64,000 nt of DNA from Chitinophagaceae bacterium (GCA_947459295.1 CANHCY010000003.1:32371-96370); one strand, 5' to 3'. Shown: positions 54,307 to 63,983, numbered from the stretch's first letter. Numbers and translations are program-made. The notes: generated by a model from the letters alone, not told the origin.

Positions 54307-54451
54307 AATTTTTGGGTTTGATTTCTAATCAATTGATGTCGAAAAATAGTACTTTTTTCTCAAAACCACCCTTGTTTTTTACAAAAATCATGAACCGGCT
54401 GCCTGCCTTTTTTTAGGACTTAAGTCTTATATTGCAATACTTATATACCTT

Positions 54452-55705
54452 ATGAAAAAATCTAATAAATTAACCCTCTACATTGTTATTGCAATGATTG
54501 CTGGGGTCATTCTTGGTTATTTTGTGCATCAAAATAGTGAGCCTGCGTTTATTCAATCTTTCTCTAAAAATTTAAAGCTACTCACCACCATATTTTTAAG
54601 GCTGGTTCAAATGATTATTGCACCGCTTGTTTTTTCTACCCTTGTTGTTGGTATTGCCAAGCTCGGCGATTTAAAAACGGTAGGTCGTGTTGGAGGCAAA
54701 GCGTTACTATGGTTTTTAACAGCTTCGCTTGTTAGTTTGCTGATTGGACTTGTGCTCGTTAATATATTTCAGCCAGGTGCGGGTATAAATTTAAGCAATG
54801 CCGATATGAGTGGCGCGCAAGACCTTGTGGGTAAAACGCAGGAGTTTAGCATACAAAAATTTATAGAACACGTATTTCCTAAAAGCGTTGTTGATGCAAT
54901 GGCCAATAATGAAATTTTACAACTTGTTATTTTCAGCATCTTTTTTGGTGTTGCCACCGCTTCCATGGGTGAAAAAGCAAACGTTGTAGTTAAAGCACTA
55001 GACGCTGTAGCGCATATTATTTTGAAGATGGTGGGCTACGTCATGAATTTTGCACCACTGGGCGTGTTTGGTGCAATCACTGCAGTGATAGCGACCAAAG
55101 GACTTGACGTATTTGTTTTTTACGGAAAATATCTACTCTATTTTATTATGGGTATCGCTACTTTATGGGCCGTACTTTTAACGGTTGGATTTTTAATTTT
55201 AGGGAAGCGTTTACCAGGACTATTAAAAGCAATTTTCCCGCCACTTATTATTGCATTTAGTACCACCAGTAGTGAAGCGGTGTTTCCTAAATTAACCGAA
55301 GAGTTAGAAAAATTTGGTTGCAAAGACAAAATTGTTTCTTTCATATTACCACTTGGTTATTCCTTTAATTTAGATGGGAGTATGATGTATATGACATTTG
55401 CAAGCCTTGCTATTGCGCAGGCGTATGGTATTCATATCGATATAGGTACGCAGCTTACCATGCTTATTGTACTCATGCTTACCAGTAAAGGTATTGCCGG
55501 CGTACCTCGTGCATCACTAGTGGTGGTTACGGCTACCTGTGCCATGTTTAATATTCCGCCAGAAGGCATTGCACTTATTTTACCGATCGATCATTTCTGT
55601 GACATGTTTAGAACCGCTACCAATGTGCTAGGTAATGCACTTGCAACAAGTGCAGTTAGTAAATGGGAGGGTTCTTTAGAAAATCCAACAGAAGTTGTTG
55701 CGTAA
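54452..55705 (+). CDS. Dicarboxylate/amino acid:cation symporter (DAACS, GltP/DctA-like)
   Basis: A 417-residue inner-membrane symporter for glutamate, aspartate or C4-dicarboxylates. Seen: LRLVQMIIAPLVFSTLVVGIAKLGD, the hairpin serine-rich AFSTTSSEAVFPK, the LPLGYSFNLDGSMMYMTFASL motif and SKGIAGVPRASLVVV, followed by the substrate-binding DHFCDMFRTATNVLGNA. All transport-site blocks are intact. A 10-base palindrome (GACTTAAGTC, 54417-54426) lies 25 bases before the start. Confidence 0.94.
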   Translation: MKKSNKLTLYIVIAMIAGVILGYFVHQNSEPAFIQSFSKNLKLLTTIFLRLVQMIIAPLVFSTLVVGIAKLGDLKTVGRVGGKALLWFLTASLVSLLIGLVLVNIFQPGAGINLSNADMSGAQDLVGKTQEFSIQKFIEHVFPKSVVDAMANNEILQLVIFSIFFGVATASMGEKANVVVKALDAVAHIILKMVGYVMNFAPLGVFGAITAVIATKGLDVFVFYGKYLLYFIMGIATLWAVLLTVGFLILGKRLPGLLKAIFPPLIIAFSTTSSEAVFPKLTEELEKFGCKDKIVSFILPLGYSFNLDGSMMYMTFASLAIAQAYGIHIDIGTQLTMLIVLMLTSKGIAGVPRASLVVVTATCAMFNIPPEGIALILPIDHFCDMFRTATNVLGNALATSAVSKWEGSLENPTEVVA

Positions 55706-55726
55706 ATAAAAGATTAAATAATTACC

Positions 55727-56398
55727 ATGTTTTTATTAGAAGCTTTTCATTGGAGTCAATTATTACAACCTCAATTTTATATTGAGCATGGCGGTCTTTG
55801 GCTAATATTATTAGTTGTATTTGCAGAAACCGGACTCTTCGCAGGATTTTTTTTACCGGGTGATAGTTTGCTTTTTGTTGCGGGTATTTATAGTACCAAT
55901 TTAGCTGCAGAACTTTGGTCGACAGGCAATGAGTTTACTGATTTATTTTTACTGATGGGCCTAATTGCGGCAGCAGGTATTGCAGGTAACGCAACAGGCT
56001 ATTGGTTTGGTAAAAAAGTAGGTCCAGCTATGTTTAACTGGAAAGAAAATTTATTGTTTAAACGAAAATATTTAATTCAAGCACAGGAATTTTATAATAA
56101 GCATGGCGGCGGTGCCATTATTGTGGCAAGGTTTATCCCTATTGTAAGAACCTTTGCACCTATTGTTGCTGGTATTGTAGGGATGGATCAAAAAAAGTTT
56201 GTCAGCTTTAATGTTATTGGATCCATTGCTTGGGTATTTAGCATGTTATTTTCTGGTCACTTTTTACAGAAATGGATTTTAAGTGAGTTTGGTTTTGATT
56301 TAAAAAATCATTTAGAAATAATTGTACTAGGCATCGTATTTTTTACAACAGCACCTGTTATTATCAAACTCTTTTTTGGAAAATCAAATAAGGCTTAG
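55727..56398 (+). CDS. DedA family membrane protein
   Basis: A 223-residue DedA/VTT protein with about five hydrophobic segments. Seen: VFAETGLFAGFFLPGDSLLF, GNATGYWFGKKVGPAMF and the signature ARFIPIVRTFAPIVAGI. Family members move lipids, including undecaprenyl phosphate or phosphatidylethanolamine, across the inner membrane. It lies between two transporter genes with gaps of 21 and two bases, so all three are probably co-transcribed. Confidence 0.93.
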   Translation: MFLLEAFHWSQLLQPQFYIEHGGLWLILLVVFAETGLFAGFFLPGDSLLFVAGIYSTNLAAELWSTGNEFTDLFLLMGLIAAAGIAGNATGYWFGKKVGPAMFNWKENLLFKRKYLIQAQEFYNKHGGGAIIVARFIPIVRTFAPIVAGIVGMDQKKFVSFNVIGSIAWVFSMLFSGHFLQKWILSEFGFDLKNHLEIIVLGIVFFTTAPVIIKLFFGKSNKA

Positions 56399-56400
56399 TT

Positions 56401-57642
56401 ATGGACGTAACTGAAAAAAAGATATCTATATTTTCGCTTCCAGTAATTGTAGCGGCGCTCGGTTATTTTGTTGACATCTACGATTTGCTCCTGTTTACGA
56501 TTGTTAAAAAAACAAGTATGCTAGGTGTTGGTTCTACAGAAGCAACATTGCTGGTAGACAGTACGCGTGTTATCAATTGGCAAATGACCGGCCTTTTATT
56601 AGGTGGCATTATTTGGGGTGTGCTGGCCGATAAAAAAGGAAGATTGAGTGTACTTTTTGGTTCTATCATTTTATACTCTACGGCAAATTTTGCTACTGGG
56701 TTTGTAACAACTGTAGATCAATATGCTTGGGCTCGTTTTATTGGTGGGCTTGGCCTTGCCGGTGAGCTTGGTGCTGGTATTACGCTTGTAAGTGAACTTC
56801 TACCTAAAAATAAAAGAGGCGTTGGTACTTCGCTGGTGGCGGGTATTGGACTCTTTGGTGCAGTGGCCGCTTACTTTACGTATCAGTACACGCAAGACTG
56901 GCGTCTATGTTATAAAATAGGTGGGGTGCTTGGTATTTGTTTGTTGTTACTGCGTGTTAAGGTAGCTGAGTCAGGCATGTTTGCTGCAGCAAAAGCCTCG
57001 GAAGTCGTAAAAGGAAATTTTTTCATGCTCATTAATAATGGCAAGCGCTTTAAAAAATATTTTGTTGCCATTTTAATAGGCTTACCAACCTGGTATGTGA
57101 TTGGAATATTGCTTAACCAAAGTGATCGTTTTGGTAAAGCCATGTTTAATAGTACCACTATCGATTCAGGTAGGGCCATCATGTTTGGTTATGTGGGTAT
57201 CGCCGTTGGTGATATTTTAATTGGACTAGTAAGTCAGTATTTTAAGAGTCGTAAAAAAGCACTCCTTTTATTTTATGGCTTTACACTTGTTGGTTTGATC
57301 TTTTATTTTAGTGGGTTAAACAATTCTGATACCACCATGTACGCTATTGCATTATGGCTTGGATTTAGTACTGGATTTTGGGCCATCTTTGTTACCATGG
57401 GTGCCGAGCAGTTTGGCACTAATTTACGTGCAACGGCTGCCACAACTATCCCTAATATGGTGCGTGGCGCGCTTCCATTGATTAATATGCTCTTTTTAGA
57501 TTTGTTTCAAAAATCTTGGCACTGGTCTATTGTGTATAGTGCTATTGTTACGGGTATCATTGTTATGTGTGTAGCTTTTACAGCCTATGCTTTTACCGAA
57601 GAAACATTCCATAAAGATTTAGATTATATGGAACTAGACTAA
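56401..57642 (+). CDS. MFS transporter (metabolite:H+ symporter-like)
   Basis: A 413-residue 12-helix transporter. Seen: ALGYFVDIYDLLLFTIV in helix 1, the loop motif GVLADKKGRLSVLFGS, FIGGLGLAGELGAGITLVSELLPKNKRG and GTNLRATAATTIPNMVRGA. These match the MHS/sugar-phosphate branch of the major facilitator superfamily. The substrate is unknown; a carboxylate is a fair guess given the D-x-x-D helix-1 motif. It follows the DedA gene by two bases. Confidence 0.87.
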   Translation: MDVTEKKISIFSLPVIVAALGYFVDIYDLLLFTIVKKTSMLGVGSTEATLLVDSTRVINWQMTGLLLGGIIWGVLADKKGRLSVLFGSIILYSTANFATGFVTTVDQYAWARFIGGLGLAGELGAGITLVSELLPKNKRGVGTSLVAGIGLFGAVAAYFTYQYTQDWRLCYKIGGVLGICLLLLRVKVAESGMFAAAKASEVVKGNFFMLINNGKRFKKYFVAILIGLPTWYVIGILLNQSDRFGKAMFNSTTIDSGRAIMFGYVGIAVGDILIGLVSQYFKSRKKALLLFYGFTLVGLIFYFSGLNNSDTTMYAIALWLGFSTGFWAIFVTMGAEQFGTNLRATAATTIPNMVRGALPLINMLFLDLFQKSWHWSIVYSAIVTGIIVMCVAFTAYAFTEETFHKDLDYMELD

Positions 57643-57657
57643 TCTAATATTCCTTCA

Positions 57658-58668
57658 ATGAAATTTTTAGTAATCCGCTTTTCTTCTATTGGTGATATCG
57701 TTTTAACAACGGCAGCTATTCGTTGTTTAAAACAGCAAGTGCCGGATGCTGAAATTCATTTTTTGACAAAAGAAAGTTTTAAAGACGTTACCCTTCATAA
57801 TCCATACATTTCGGAGTTTCATTATTTTAAGGATGATTTAAATGAAACCATTACAGCATTAAAAGCGCAAAATTTTGATTGGATTATTGATTTACATAAA
57901 AATTTTAGGACCTGGCGTATTAAAACAGCGCTTAAAGTACCTGCGTTAACGTATAAAAAATTAAGCCTTCATAAGTTCTTTTTAACAAAGCTTGGTATCA
58001 AAAATAAGATCCCTTCACGTCATATTGTTGACAGGTGTATCGATACACTCGAACCACTTGGCGTGCAAAATGATGGTAATGGGCTCGATTATTTTATTGC
58101 CCCTGAAGATCATATTAAAGCAGAGGATTTACCTACGGCGCATAGCGCCGGTTATGTAGCGCTTGTTATTGGTGCGTCCTATGCAACCAAAAAATTACCG
58201 CTTCTAAAACTACAGCAGCTTTGTAAAAAAATCAATTTTCCCATTGTGCTAGTAGGTGGACCAGAAGACGCCAAAGAAGGGGATGCAGTGGCCGCTATTG
58301 ATCCGATTAAAATTTACAATGCCTGCGGAAAGTTTAGTTTAAATGAGTCAGCGAGTATTGTTCAAAAATCGAGAGTGGTTATTTCTCATGATACAGGGTT
58401 GCAATACGTCGCTTGTGCCTTTAACAAGCCCGTGCTGGCCATTTGGGGATCTACGTCTCCCATGTTACAGGTAGAGCCTTATTATGGCGAGGCAACGGCC
58501 CCTGCCATGGGGTTAAGCATGCCGCGGTATCAGAACTTTATAGTGCCACATTTGACCTGCCAACCTTGTTCCAATTACGGCACAAAAAAATGCCCCAAAG
58601 GGCATTTTAATTGTATGATGCTACAAGACACTACTGCGATTGCAGCAGCCGTAGAAAAATATTTATAA
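57658..58668 (+). CDS. Glycosyltransferase family 9 (heptosyltransferase-like)
   Basis: A 336-residue GT9 protein of the ADP-heptose:LPS transferase type, adding sugars to lipopolysaccharide core. Seen: FLVIRFSSIGDIVLTTAAIRCLK at the N-terminus, DLHKNFRTWRIK, LVGGPEDAKEGDA and SHDTGLQYVACAFNKPVLAIWGS in the C-terminal nucleotide-binding half. A cysteine-rich C-terminal segment (LTCQPCSNYGTKKCPKGHF) resembles that seen in other GT9 members. Its end overlaps the mdh stop by six bases, tail to tail. Confidence 0.92.
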   Translation: MKFLVIRFSSIGDIVLTTAAIRCLKQQVPDAEIHFLTKESFKDVTLHNPYISEFHYFKDDLNETITALKAQNFDWIIDLHKNFRTWRIKTALKVPALTYKKLSLHKFFLTKLGIKNKIPSRHIVDRCIDTLEPLGVQNDGNGLDYFIAPEDHIKAEDLPTAHSAGYVALVIGASYATKKLPLLKLQQLCKKINFPIVLVGGPEDAKEGDAVAAIDPIKIYNACGKFSLNESASIVQKSRVVISHDTGLQYVACAFNKPVLAIWGSTSPMLQVEPYYGEATAPAMGLSMPRYQNFIVPHLTCQPCSNYGTKKCPKGHFNCMMLQDTTAIAAAVEKYL

Positions 58669-59592
58669 AGTTTTTAGAACGTCGTTCATGCTTCTAACAG
58701 CATCTGCACTTTTGTTAAACGCTGCTTGCTCGTCTGCAGAAAGGTCCATGTCAACAATTTTTTCCCAGCCATTCTTGCCAATTACAACAGGAACGCCAAG
58801 GCAAATATCGTTTTGACCATATTCGCCATTAAGGCTTACACAACAAGTAAATAATTTTTTCTCATCACGAACAATGCTTTCAACTAATGCAGCACCGGCA
58901 GCACCTGGTGCATACCATGCCGATGTTCCTAATAATTTAGTGAGCGTTGCACCACCAACCATAGTGTCAGCAATAATTTTTTCTTGTTGCTCTTCAGATA
59001 AAAATTGAGTTACTGGAATACTATTCCATGTAGCATGCTTGATTAAAGGAATCATCGTTGTATCGCCATGACCACCCACAACAAGTGCGTTTAAATCGGC
59101 AGGGCTACAATCAAGAGCCGCGCTTAATTGATATTTGAAACGGGCGCTATCAAGTGTGCCGCCCATACCAATGATTCTGTTTTTAGGTAAACCAGTAGAT
59201 TGAAGTGCCAAGTAGGTCATTGTATCCATTGGGTTGCTGATCACAATAATGATAGCATTGGGAGAGTGCTTTAAAATATTTTCACAAACACCTTTTACGA
59301 TTCCAGCGTTGGTTCCAATTAATTCCTCGCGGGTCATGCCTGGTTTACGTGGTAAGCCAGATGTGATCACTACAACATCAGAGTTTGCTGTTTTAGTATA
59401 ATCGTTGGTACTACCAGAAATTCTAGTATCAAAACCAAGCAATGCAGCTGTTTGCATCATGTCTTGTGCTTTGCCTTCTGCAAAACCTTCTTTGATGTCT
59501 AATAAAACAAGTTCGCTTGCTAATTCTTTGCGCGCAATATTGTCTGCACAGGTTGCACCTACTGCTCCAGCGCCCACTACCGTAATTTTCAT
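58663..59592 (-). CDS. mdh: Malate dehydrogenase (LDH-like type)
   Basis: About 309 residues. It oxidises malate to oxaloacetate with NAD in the citric acid cycle. Seen: the Rossmann loop VVGAGAVGATCADNIA, LLDIKEGFAEGKAQDM, SGLPRKPGMTREELI (active-site loop arginines), VISNPMDTMTYLA and GGHGDTTMIP with the catalytic histidine. The frame extends two codons to a TTG at 59598; ATG at 59592 is the start. The NAD-specific loop acid is D at the end of LVLLD. A good -7 box lies 38 bases upstream. Confidence 0.95.
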   Translation of the reverse strand: MKITVVGAGAVGATCADNIARKELASELVLLDIKEGFAEGKAQDMMQTAALLGFDTRISGSTNDYTKTANSDVVVITSGLPRKPGMTREELIGTNAGIVKGVCENILKHSPNAIIIVISNPMDTMTYLALQSTGLPKNRIIGMGGTLDSARFKYQLSAALDCSPADLNALVVGGHGDTTMIPLIKHATWNSIPVTQFLSEEQQEKIIADTMVGGATLTKLLGTSAWYAPGAAGAALVESIVRDEKKLFTCCVSLNGEYGQNDICLGVPVVIGKNGWEKIVDMDLSADEQAAFNKSADAVRSMNDVLKTL

Positions 59593-59629
59593 ATACAATG
59601 TATTAAAAGGTGAATGTTATTTTCAGGCG

Positions 59630-59637
59630 CAAAGGTA
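59630..59637 (-). promoter_or_regulatory. -7 promoter box of mdh
   Basis: TACCTTTG on the minus strand is a perfect TAnnTTTG box, ending 37 bases before the mdh start. A clear TTG at -33 was not found. Confidence 0.5.
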
Positions 59638-59661
59638 CGTATAGAATACCATTATAATGTC

Positions 59662-60180
59662 TTAATGCGTCCCAATTAATTTGAGTAATTCCGGGATTTC
59701 TACCCCCATTTCATACGCTTTAACAAACTGTTTGCGATTATCGTAAACGGCTACAAAGGGCGTGTACTTTACCTGGTAATATGAGGGGATGCTATACTGC
59801 TGGTCTTGACCGCACACCATATTAGGGCAGCCGTTGAGTCCATATTTTTCGGAAAAGGCTTTTAGTTCCGGCATGCTTCTGCTGCCGGCCCAAACGATAT
59901 ATGTATGCTTGAGGCTATCTATATTTTTAACCATTTCTGTGGCCTCGTGCTGACAATGTCCGCAGTCCGGACTAAAGTAAATGATGATGGTATATTTTGA
60001 AGTAGGAATATTGTTTTGCGTAAAATTTTTCCCATCAGCAAGCAGGAGGCTAAATGCCGGAATATTTGTATTGGTTAAATAAGGGGCATCAGGCCTTACC
60101 GGGGTATTGTCTTGCGCAACTAATTGGGTATTTGCGACCAAGCAAAGCATTGCAATAAAAAAAATAGTCAATTTTTTCAT
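59662..60180 (-). CDS. Secreted thioredoxin-like protein (TlpA/redoxin type)
   Basis: A 172-residue periplasmic protein with a signal peptide (cut near QLVAQ). A thioredoxin fold with the redox pair C73-G-H-C76 in YFSPDCGHCQHE, then the cis-proline region KYTPFVAVYDN. CGHC is the motif of oxidising or isomerising disulfide proteins. It is 11 bases after the ABC ATPase gene in the same direction. A role in disulfide exchange in the envelope is probable; its partner is unknown. Confidence 0.88.
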   Translation of the reverse strand: MKKLTIFFIAMLCLVANTQLVAQDNTPVRPDAPYLTNTNIPAFSLLLADGKNFTQNNIPTSKYTIIIYFSPDCGHCQHEATEMVKNIDSLKHTYIVWAGSRSMPELKAFSEKYGLNGCPNMVCGQDQQYSIPSYYQVKYTPFVAVYDNRKQFVKAYEMGVEIPELLKLIGTH

Positions 60181-60191
60181 TTGTAGGGGGA

Positions 60192-60971
60192 TTATTTTTT
60201 TGCTTGCTCGTCTTCTAGCATACGCATTTGTTTAGCGTCTTGTAAAAACGAAGAAGCAAATATGAATTTGTTGAGTAATTCATCTTTAGAATAAATAATG
60301 TCCTGATTGGAGCCTTCCCACTGTTTTTTTCCTTGGTGTAAATACATAATATGCTCACCAATTTCCATCACACTATTCATATCGTGGGTTACCACAATGG
60401 TGGTAATATTAAATTCAGCGGTAATTTCTTGTATAAGCTTATCAATTACCATGGAGGTTTGCGGATCTAGGCCAGAGTTAGGCTCGTCGCAAAAAAGGTA
60501 TTTTGGATTGAGTACAATGGCGCGCGCAATACCCACTCTTTTTTTCATACCACCACTTATTTCAGAAGGGTACTTTTTATGTGCGTCTACTAAATTAACA
60601 CGGTCTAGTACTTCGTCTACTCTTTTTTTCTTTTCTGCGAGTGTCCATTTGGTAAACATATTTAGTGGGAACAAAACATTTTCTTCTACGGTCATAGAAT
60701 CAAATAGTGCAGTGCCCTGAAATAGCATACCAATTTGCTGTCTTAATTCTTTGCGCTCATTGTTATCCATGAGCAGCATGTCTTTTCCGCTAAATAATAT
60801 TTGTCCAATTTCTGGTTTAAATAGGCCCACCATGCATTTAGTAAGCACGGTTTTACCGCTACCGCTGGTTCCAATTATCAAATTACATTTACCAGCAATC
60901 ATTGTAGCACTGATGTCTTCAATGATGCGTCTTTCTCCAAAACTTTTACTGATATTTTTTATTTCAATCAT
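60192..60971 (-). CDS. ABC transporter ATP-binding protein, MlaF-like
   Basis: A 259-residue ATPase. Seen: Walker A 34-GTSGSGKT-41, the Q-loop LFQGTALFDSMTVEENVLFPL, the signature ISGGMKKRVGIARA and Walker B YLFCDEPNSGLDP, then the H-loop VVTHDM. The FQGTALFDSM and SGGMKKR details are typical of the MlaF/Ttg2A group that energises phospholipid or lipid transport between the membranes. The permease (MlaE-like) and MCE-domain partner are not next to it in this window; they could lie elsewhere. Confidence 0.9.
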   Translation of the reverse strand: MIEIKNISKSFGERRIIEDISATMIAGKCNLIIGTSGSGKTVLTKCMVGLFKPEIGQILFSGKDMLLMDNNERKELRQQIGMLFQGTALFDSMTVEENVLFPLNMFTKWTLAEKKKRVDEVLDRVNLVDAHKKYPSEISGGMKKRVGIARAIVLNPKYLFCDEPNSGLDPQTSMVIDKLIQEITAEFNITTIVVTHDMNSVMEIGEHIMYLHQGKKQWEGSNQDIIYSKDELLNKFIFASSFLQDAKQMRMLEDEQAKK

Positions 60972-60992
60972 GGTAATTTTTGAGTAACGCTT

Positions 60993-62207
60993 TTATAAAA
61001 CCTCAACCTGGTTTCTGGTAAGGTCTTCAAAGGTATCTCTTTGTCTGATCAGTTTGGCTTCGCCTTTTAGTATCATCACTTCTGCAGGCTTATAGCGGGA
61101 GTTAAAATTACTCGCCATTTCAAAGCCATAAGCGCCTGCATTTTCAAATACAAGTAGGTCGCCTTCTGCAATGGTTGCAATTTGTCTGTCAGAAGCAAAT
61201 GTGTCTGTCTCGCAAATATTTCCCACTACATCATAGGTTGCTAAAGGTCCGTTAGGGTTGGAAAGATTTTTAATTTCGTGGTAAGCTTCATACAGCATAG
61301 GTCTAATAAGATGATTAAAGCCACTGTTAACGCCAGCAAAAGTGATGGTAGGGGTTTGTTTGATTACGTTTACTTCAGTAATAAAATATCCGGCTTTGCT
61401 TACCATGTATTTACCTGGCTCAAACCAGAGTTCAAAACTGCGCGCATAGGTGCTTTGTAGTTTTTCTTGAAACTTTTGAATTTCAGTTGCTAGTTCATTA
61501 ATATTAGTAGAAGGGTCGCCTGCTTTGTATGGCACTTTAAATCCACCGCCTAAATCTAAAAATTGCAACTGCGGAAATTTAGGAACCAAATCAAAAAATA
61601 CATCTGTTACTTTCATAAACACAGACACATCTTTAATTTCACTACCGGTATGAATATGAAGCCCGGCAATATTTATTTGATAAGTATCGATGATGGCAAG
61701 CAACGCCTCTAGTTGTTCTAGTGGTACGCCAAACTTGCTTTTATCATGACCTGTAGAAATTTTTAAATTACCACCAGCCATAATGTTTGGACGCAGTCTA
61801 ATACCAACAGGATAGCTACTTCCATATTTTTTACCAAACTTTTCTAGATTGGATAAGCTATCGATGTTTACATGAATACTAAGCGACACTGCAGTTTCAA
61901 TTTCACTAAAATGTATACCGTTACTGGTATATAAAATATTTTTAGGTGCATGTCCAGCTTTGATAGCAAGGTGTGCTTCATTGATTGAACTGCAATCAAC
62001 AGCGCAGCCCATATGAAGCATGAGCTTTAAAATATTGATATTGGTTAGTGCTTTACTCGCATAAAAAAACTTGACGGGCTGTCCTGTAAAAGCAGTGGTT
62101 AAAGCACTGTACTGCGCCTCAATATTGGCAGCGTCATACACATAAAGTGGTGTGCCAAAACTATTGGCTGCTGCAATAAGTTGTTCGTTGGAAAGTGAAT
62201 GTGACAT
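60993..62207 (-). CDS. lysA: Diaminopimelate decarboxylase
   Basis: A 404-residue fold-type III PLP enzyme making lysine from meso-diaminopimelate. Seen: the Schiff-base lysine K52 in YASKALTN, CSSINEAHLAIKAG, HIHTGSEI, DLGGGFKVPY, EPGKYMVSKAG and the C-terminal GNICETDTFASDR with the Cys of the neighbouring active site, then FENAGAYGFEMASNFNSR. Length is typical. It is 32 bases downstream of scpB. Confidence 0.95.
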   Translation of the reverse strand: MSHSLSNEQLIAAANSFGTPLYVYDAANIEAQYSALTTAFTGQPVKFFYASKALTNINILKLMLHMGCAVDCSSINEAHLAIKAGHAPKNILYTSNGIHFSEIETAVSLSIHVNIDSLSNLEKFGKKYGSSYPVGIRLRPNIMAGGNLKISTGHDKSKFGVPLEQLEALLAIIDTYQINIAGLHIHTGSEIKDVSVFMKVTDVFFDLVPKFPQLQFLDLGGGFKVPYKAGDPSTNINELATEIQKFQEKLQSTYARSFELWFEPGKYMVSKAGYFITEVNVIKQTPTITFAGVNSGFNHLIRPMLYEAYHEIKNLSNPNGPLATYDVVGNICETDTFASDRQIATIAEGDLLVFENAGAYGFEMASNFNSRYKPAEVMILKGEAKLIRQRDTFEDLTRNQVEVL

Positions 62208-62239
62208 AGGTCCACGAAGATAACACTTCGGGGCATTTA

Positions 62240-63085
62240 TTATGCAGGATCCTTCTCCGAATTCTCGTCATCTGCTTCAGATGCTTCGTCCCCATCTTCG
62301 TCGTCGGCGTCTTCAGCAACGTCTTCAGCGTCTTCAAAATTATCAGACTCGCTAAAGTTGCCATCGTCTTCGGTGTCTACTGCCTCGTCTTCTGCGGCAG
62401 CCAGCTCATCGATAGGATCTTCGTTAGAAGGGGTTTCGGTTTCAATGATCAAACTTTCCGTTTCTGAATCTGCTGTATTGGCAACATTTTGATCCGTAAA
62501 GTCTTCAGGATTAATGAGGGTTCCTTCAATTAATTGCTCGGCTAAAACTTCTTTGATTTTAGGAAGATCTTCTGCACTATTGATGCCAAAATAATCCATG
62601 AATGTTTTAGACGTAACGTATAAAAGTGGTTTGCCCGGCATGTTTTCGCTACGGCCACTAATTAAAATAAGTTCTTTTTCTAATAATTTTTGAATGCTAT
62701 AATCGGTGTTAACACCTCTAATTGACTCAATCTCACCTTTCGTGATAGGTTGCTTGTAAGCGATAATAGCAAGTGTTTCAAGCGCCGCGTTAGATAAGCG
62801 CTTTAAAAATTTATCACCATTAAGTTGAGCAATGGTTTGGTGGTAATCTTTTTTGGTTAAAAACTGCCAGCCACCGCCACTTTCTTTTACTTCAAATGGA
62901 TAAAATTCTGAATCATACTTTTCTTTGATTCCATTTACTGCCGCATCTACCTGGTCGGTACTAATGCGCTCTTCTAAAAAGCCAAAAGTATTGTTGATTA
63001 ATTCAACAATATCAGGTGATGTAAGTGGTTTTTCACTTGCAAAAATGAGAACTTCTATATGAGGTATGATTTCACTAATCTCCAT
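62240..63085 (-). CDS. scpB: Segregation and condensation protein B with acidic tail
   Basis: A 281-residue partner of SMC and ScpA in chromosome condensation. Two winged-helix domains fill about residues 1-185 (EVLIFASEKPLTSPDIVELI, LSNAALETLAIIAYKQPITKGEIESIRGVN, LLYVTSKTFMDYFGINSAEDLPKI). Residues about 205-281 form an acidic low-complexity tail rich in Asp and Glu, absent from short ScpB proteins and probably disordered. It follows atpG by 16 bases. Confidence 0.94.
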   Translation of the reverse strand: MEISEIIPHIEVLIFASEKPLTSPDIVELINNTFGFLEERISTDQVDAAVNGIKEKYDSEFYPFEVKESGGGWQFLTKKDYHQTIAQLNGDKFLKRLSNAALETLAIIAYKQPITKGEIESIRGVNTDYSIQKLLEKELILISGRSENMPGKPLLYVTSKTFMDYFGINSAEDLPKIKEVLAEQLIEGTLINPEDFTDQNVANTADSETESLIIETETPSNEDPIDELAAAEDEAVDTEDDGNFSESDNFEDAEDVAEDADDEDGDEASEADDENSEKDPA

Positions 63086-63101
63086 AAACGGGTATTAAGG
63101 T

Positions 63102-63983
63102 TTATCCTTGAAGTGCAGCCGCGCCACTTACAATTTCTGTAAGTTCTGTGGTGATTGCCGCCTGACGCGCTCTGTTGTAGCTAATTTTAAGCGACTTTAA
63201 GAGTTCGTTTGCGTTTTCGCTCGCCTTATCCATTGCGGTCATGCGCGCGCCATGCTCACTTGCATTACAATCAAGCACTGCTTTAAATAATTGTGTGTTT
63301 AATATTTTTGGCATGAGCTCTGCTATCAATTCTTCTTTAGCTGGCTCAAATATAAAGTCTGATTTTTTTGTAGCGCCGCTGTTTTTTACTTTTGGAATAG
63401 GTAAAAATGCTTCTGCTTTATATTCTTGTGAAGCGGCGTTTTTAAATTCAGAATAAATAACTTCTACGGCATCAAATGTTTTTTCTTCAAATGCTTTCAT
63501 CGCAGCTGCTGCAGCGGCTTGTACATTTTCAAAACTTAACTGTAAAAAGATATCTTTAAATGTAGCATCGGTGGTATAGCCAGCTTTGGTTAAACTCTCG
63601 TAACCTTTTTTACCAATGTTCCAAATGGTTACTTTTCCATTTTTATGTTGGCTGCTATATTTTTCGTCGATGGTACTTTTTGCAAGCTTAATAAGGTTGG
63701 CATTGTAACCACCACACAAACCCCTATCAGAGGTGATGACAATTAATAGTACGTTTTCTATAGTTCTTGTTTCTGCTAATTTAATAGACAAATCACCTTC
63801 AGAAGAACTCACAATATTGCTTAGCATTTCCTGTAACTTTTGCGCGTAAGGGCGCATCTGCGTAATGGCGTCTTGTGCACGGCGTAATTTTGCCGCACTC
63901 ACCATTTTCATTGCCTTGGTAATTTGCTGCGTACTTTGTACACTTTTAATCCTATTTCTAACCTCTTTTAATTGACCTGCCAT
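63102..63983 (-). CDS. atpG: ATP synthase F1 gamma subunit
   Basis: A 293-residue central-stalk subunit that turns inside the alpha/beta ring. Seen: the N-terminal coil KEVRNRIKSVQSTQQITKAMKMVSAAKLRRAQ, ITSDRGLCGGYNANLIK, and the C-terminal coil SEHGARMTAMDKASENANELL ending ARQAAITTELTEIVSGAAAL. Full-length. The other ATP synthase genes are expected just upstream, beyond the window end at 64000. Confidence 0.96.
   Translation of the reverse strand: MAGQLKEVRNRIKSVQSTQQITKAMKMVSAAKLRRAQDAITQMRPYAQKLQEMLSNIVSSSEGDLSIKLAETRTIENVLLIVITSDRGLCGGYNANLIKLAKSTIDEKYSSQHKNGKVTIWNIGKKGYESLTKAGYTTDATFKDIFLQLSFENVQAAAAAAMKAFEEKTFDAVEVIYSEFKNAASQEYKAEAFLPIPKVKNSGATKKSDFIFEPAKEELIAELMPKILNTQLFKAVLDCNASEHGARMTAMDKASENANELLKSLKISYNRARQAAITTELTEIVSGAAALQG

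Noticed and set aside
54417-54426. Palindrome GACTTAAGTC before the DAACS symporter
   Set aside because: A perfect 10-base palindrome near a start codon could be an operator, but no second intergenic copy was seen, and such short AT-rich palindromes occur by chance.
60307-60720. 137-codon plus-strand frame opposite the ABC ATPase
   Set aside because: It lies wholly inside a well-supported ATPase gene and its translation shows no family features.
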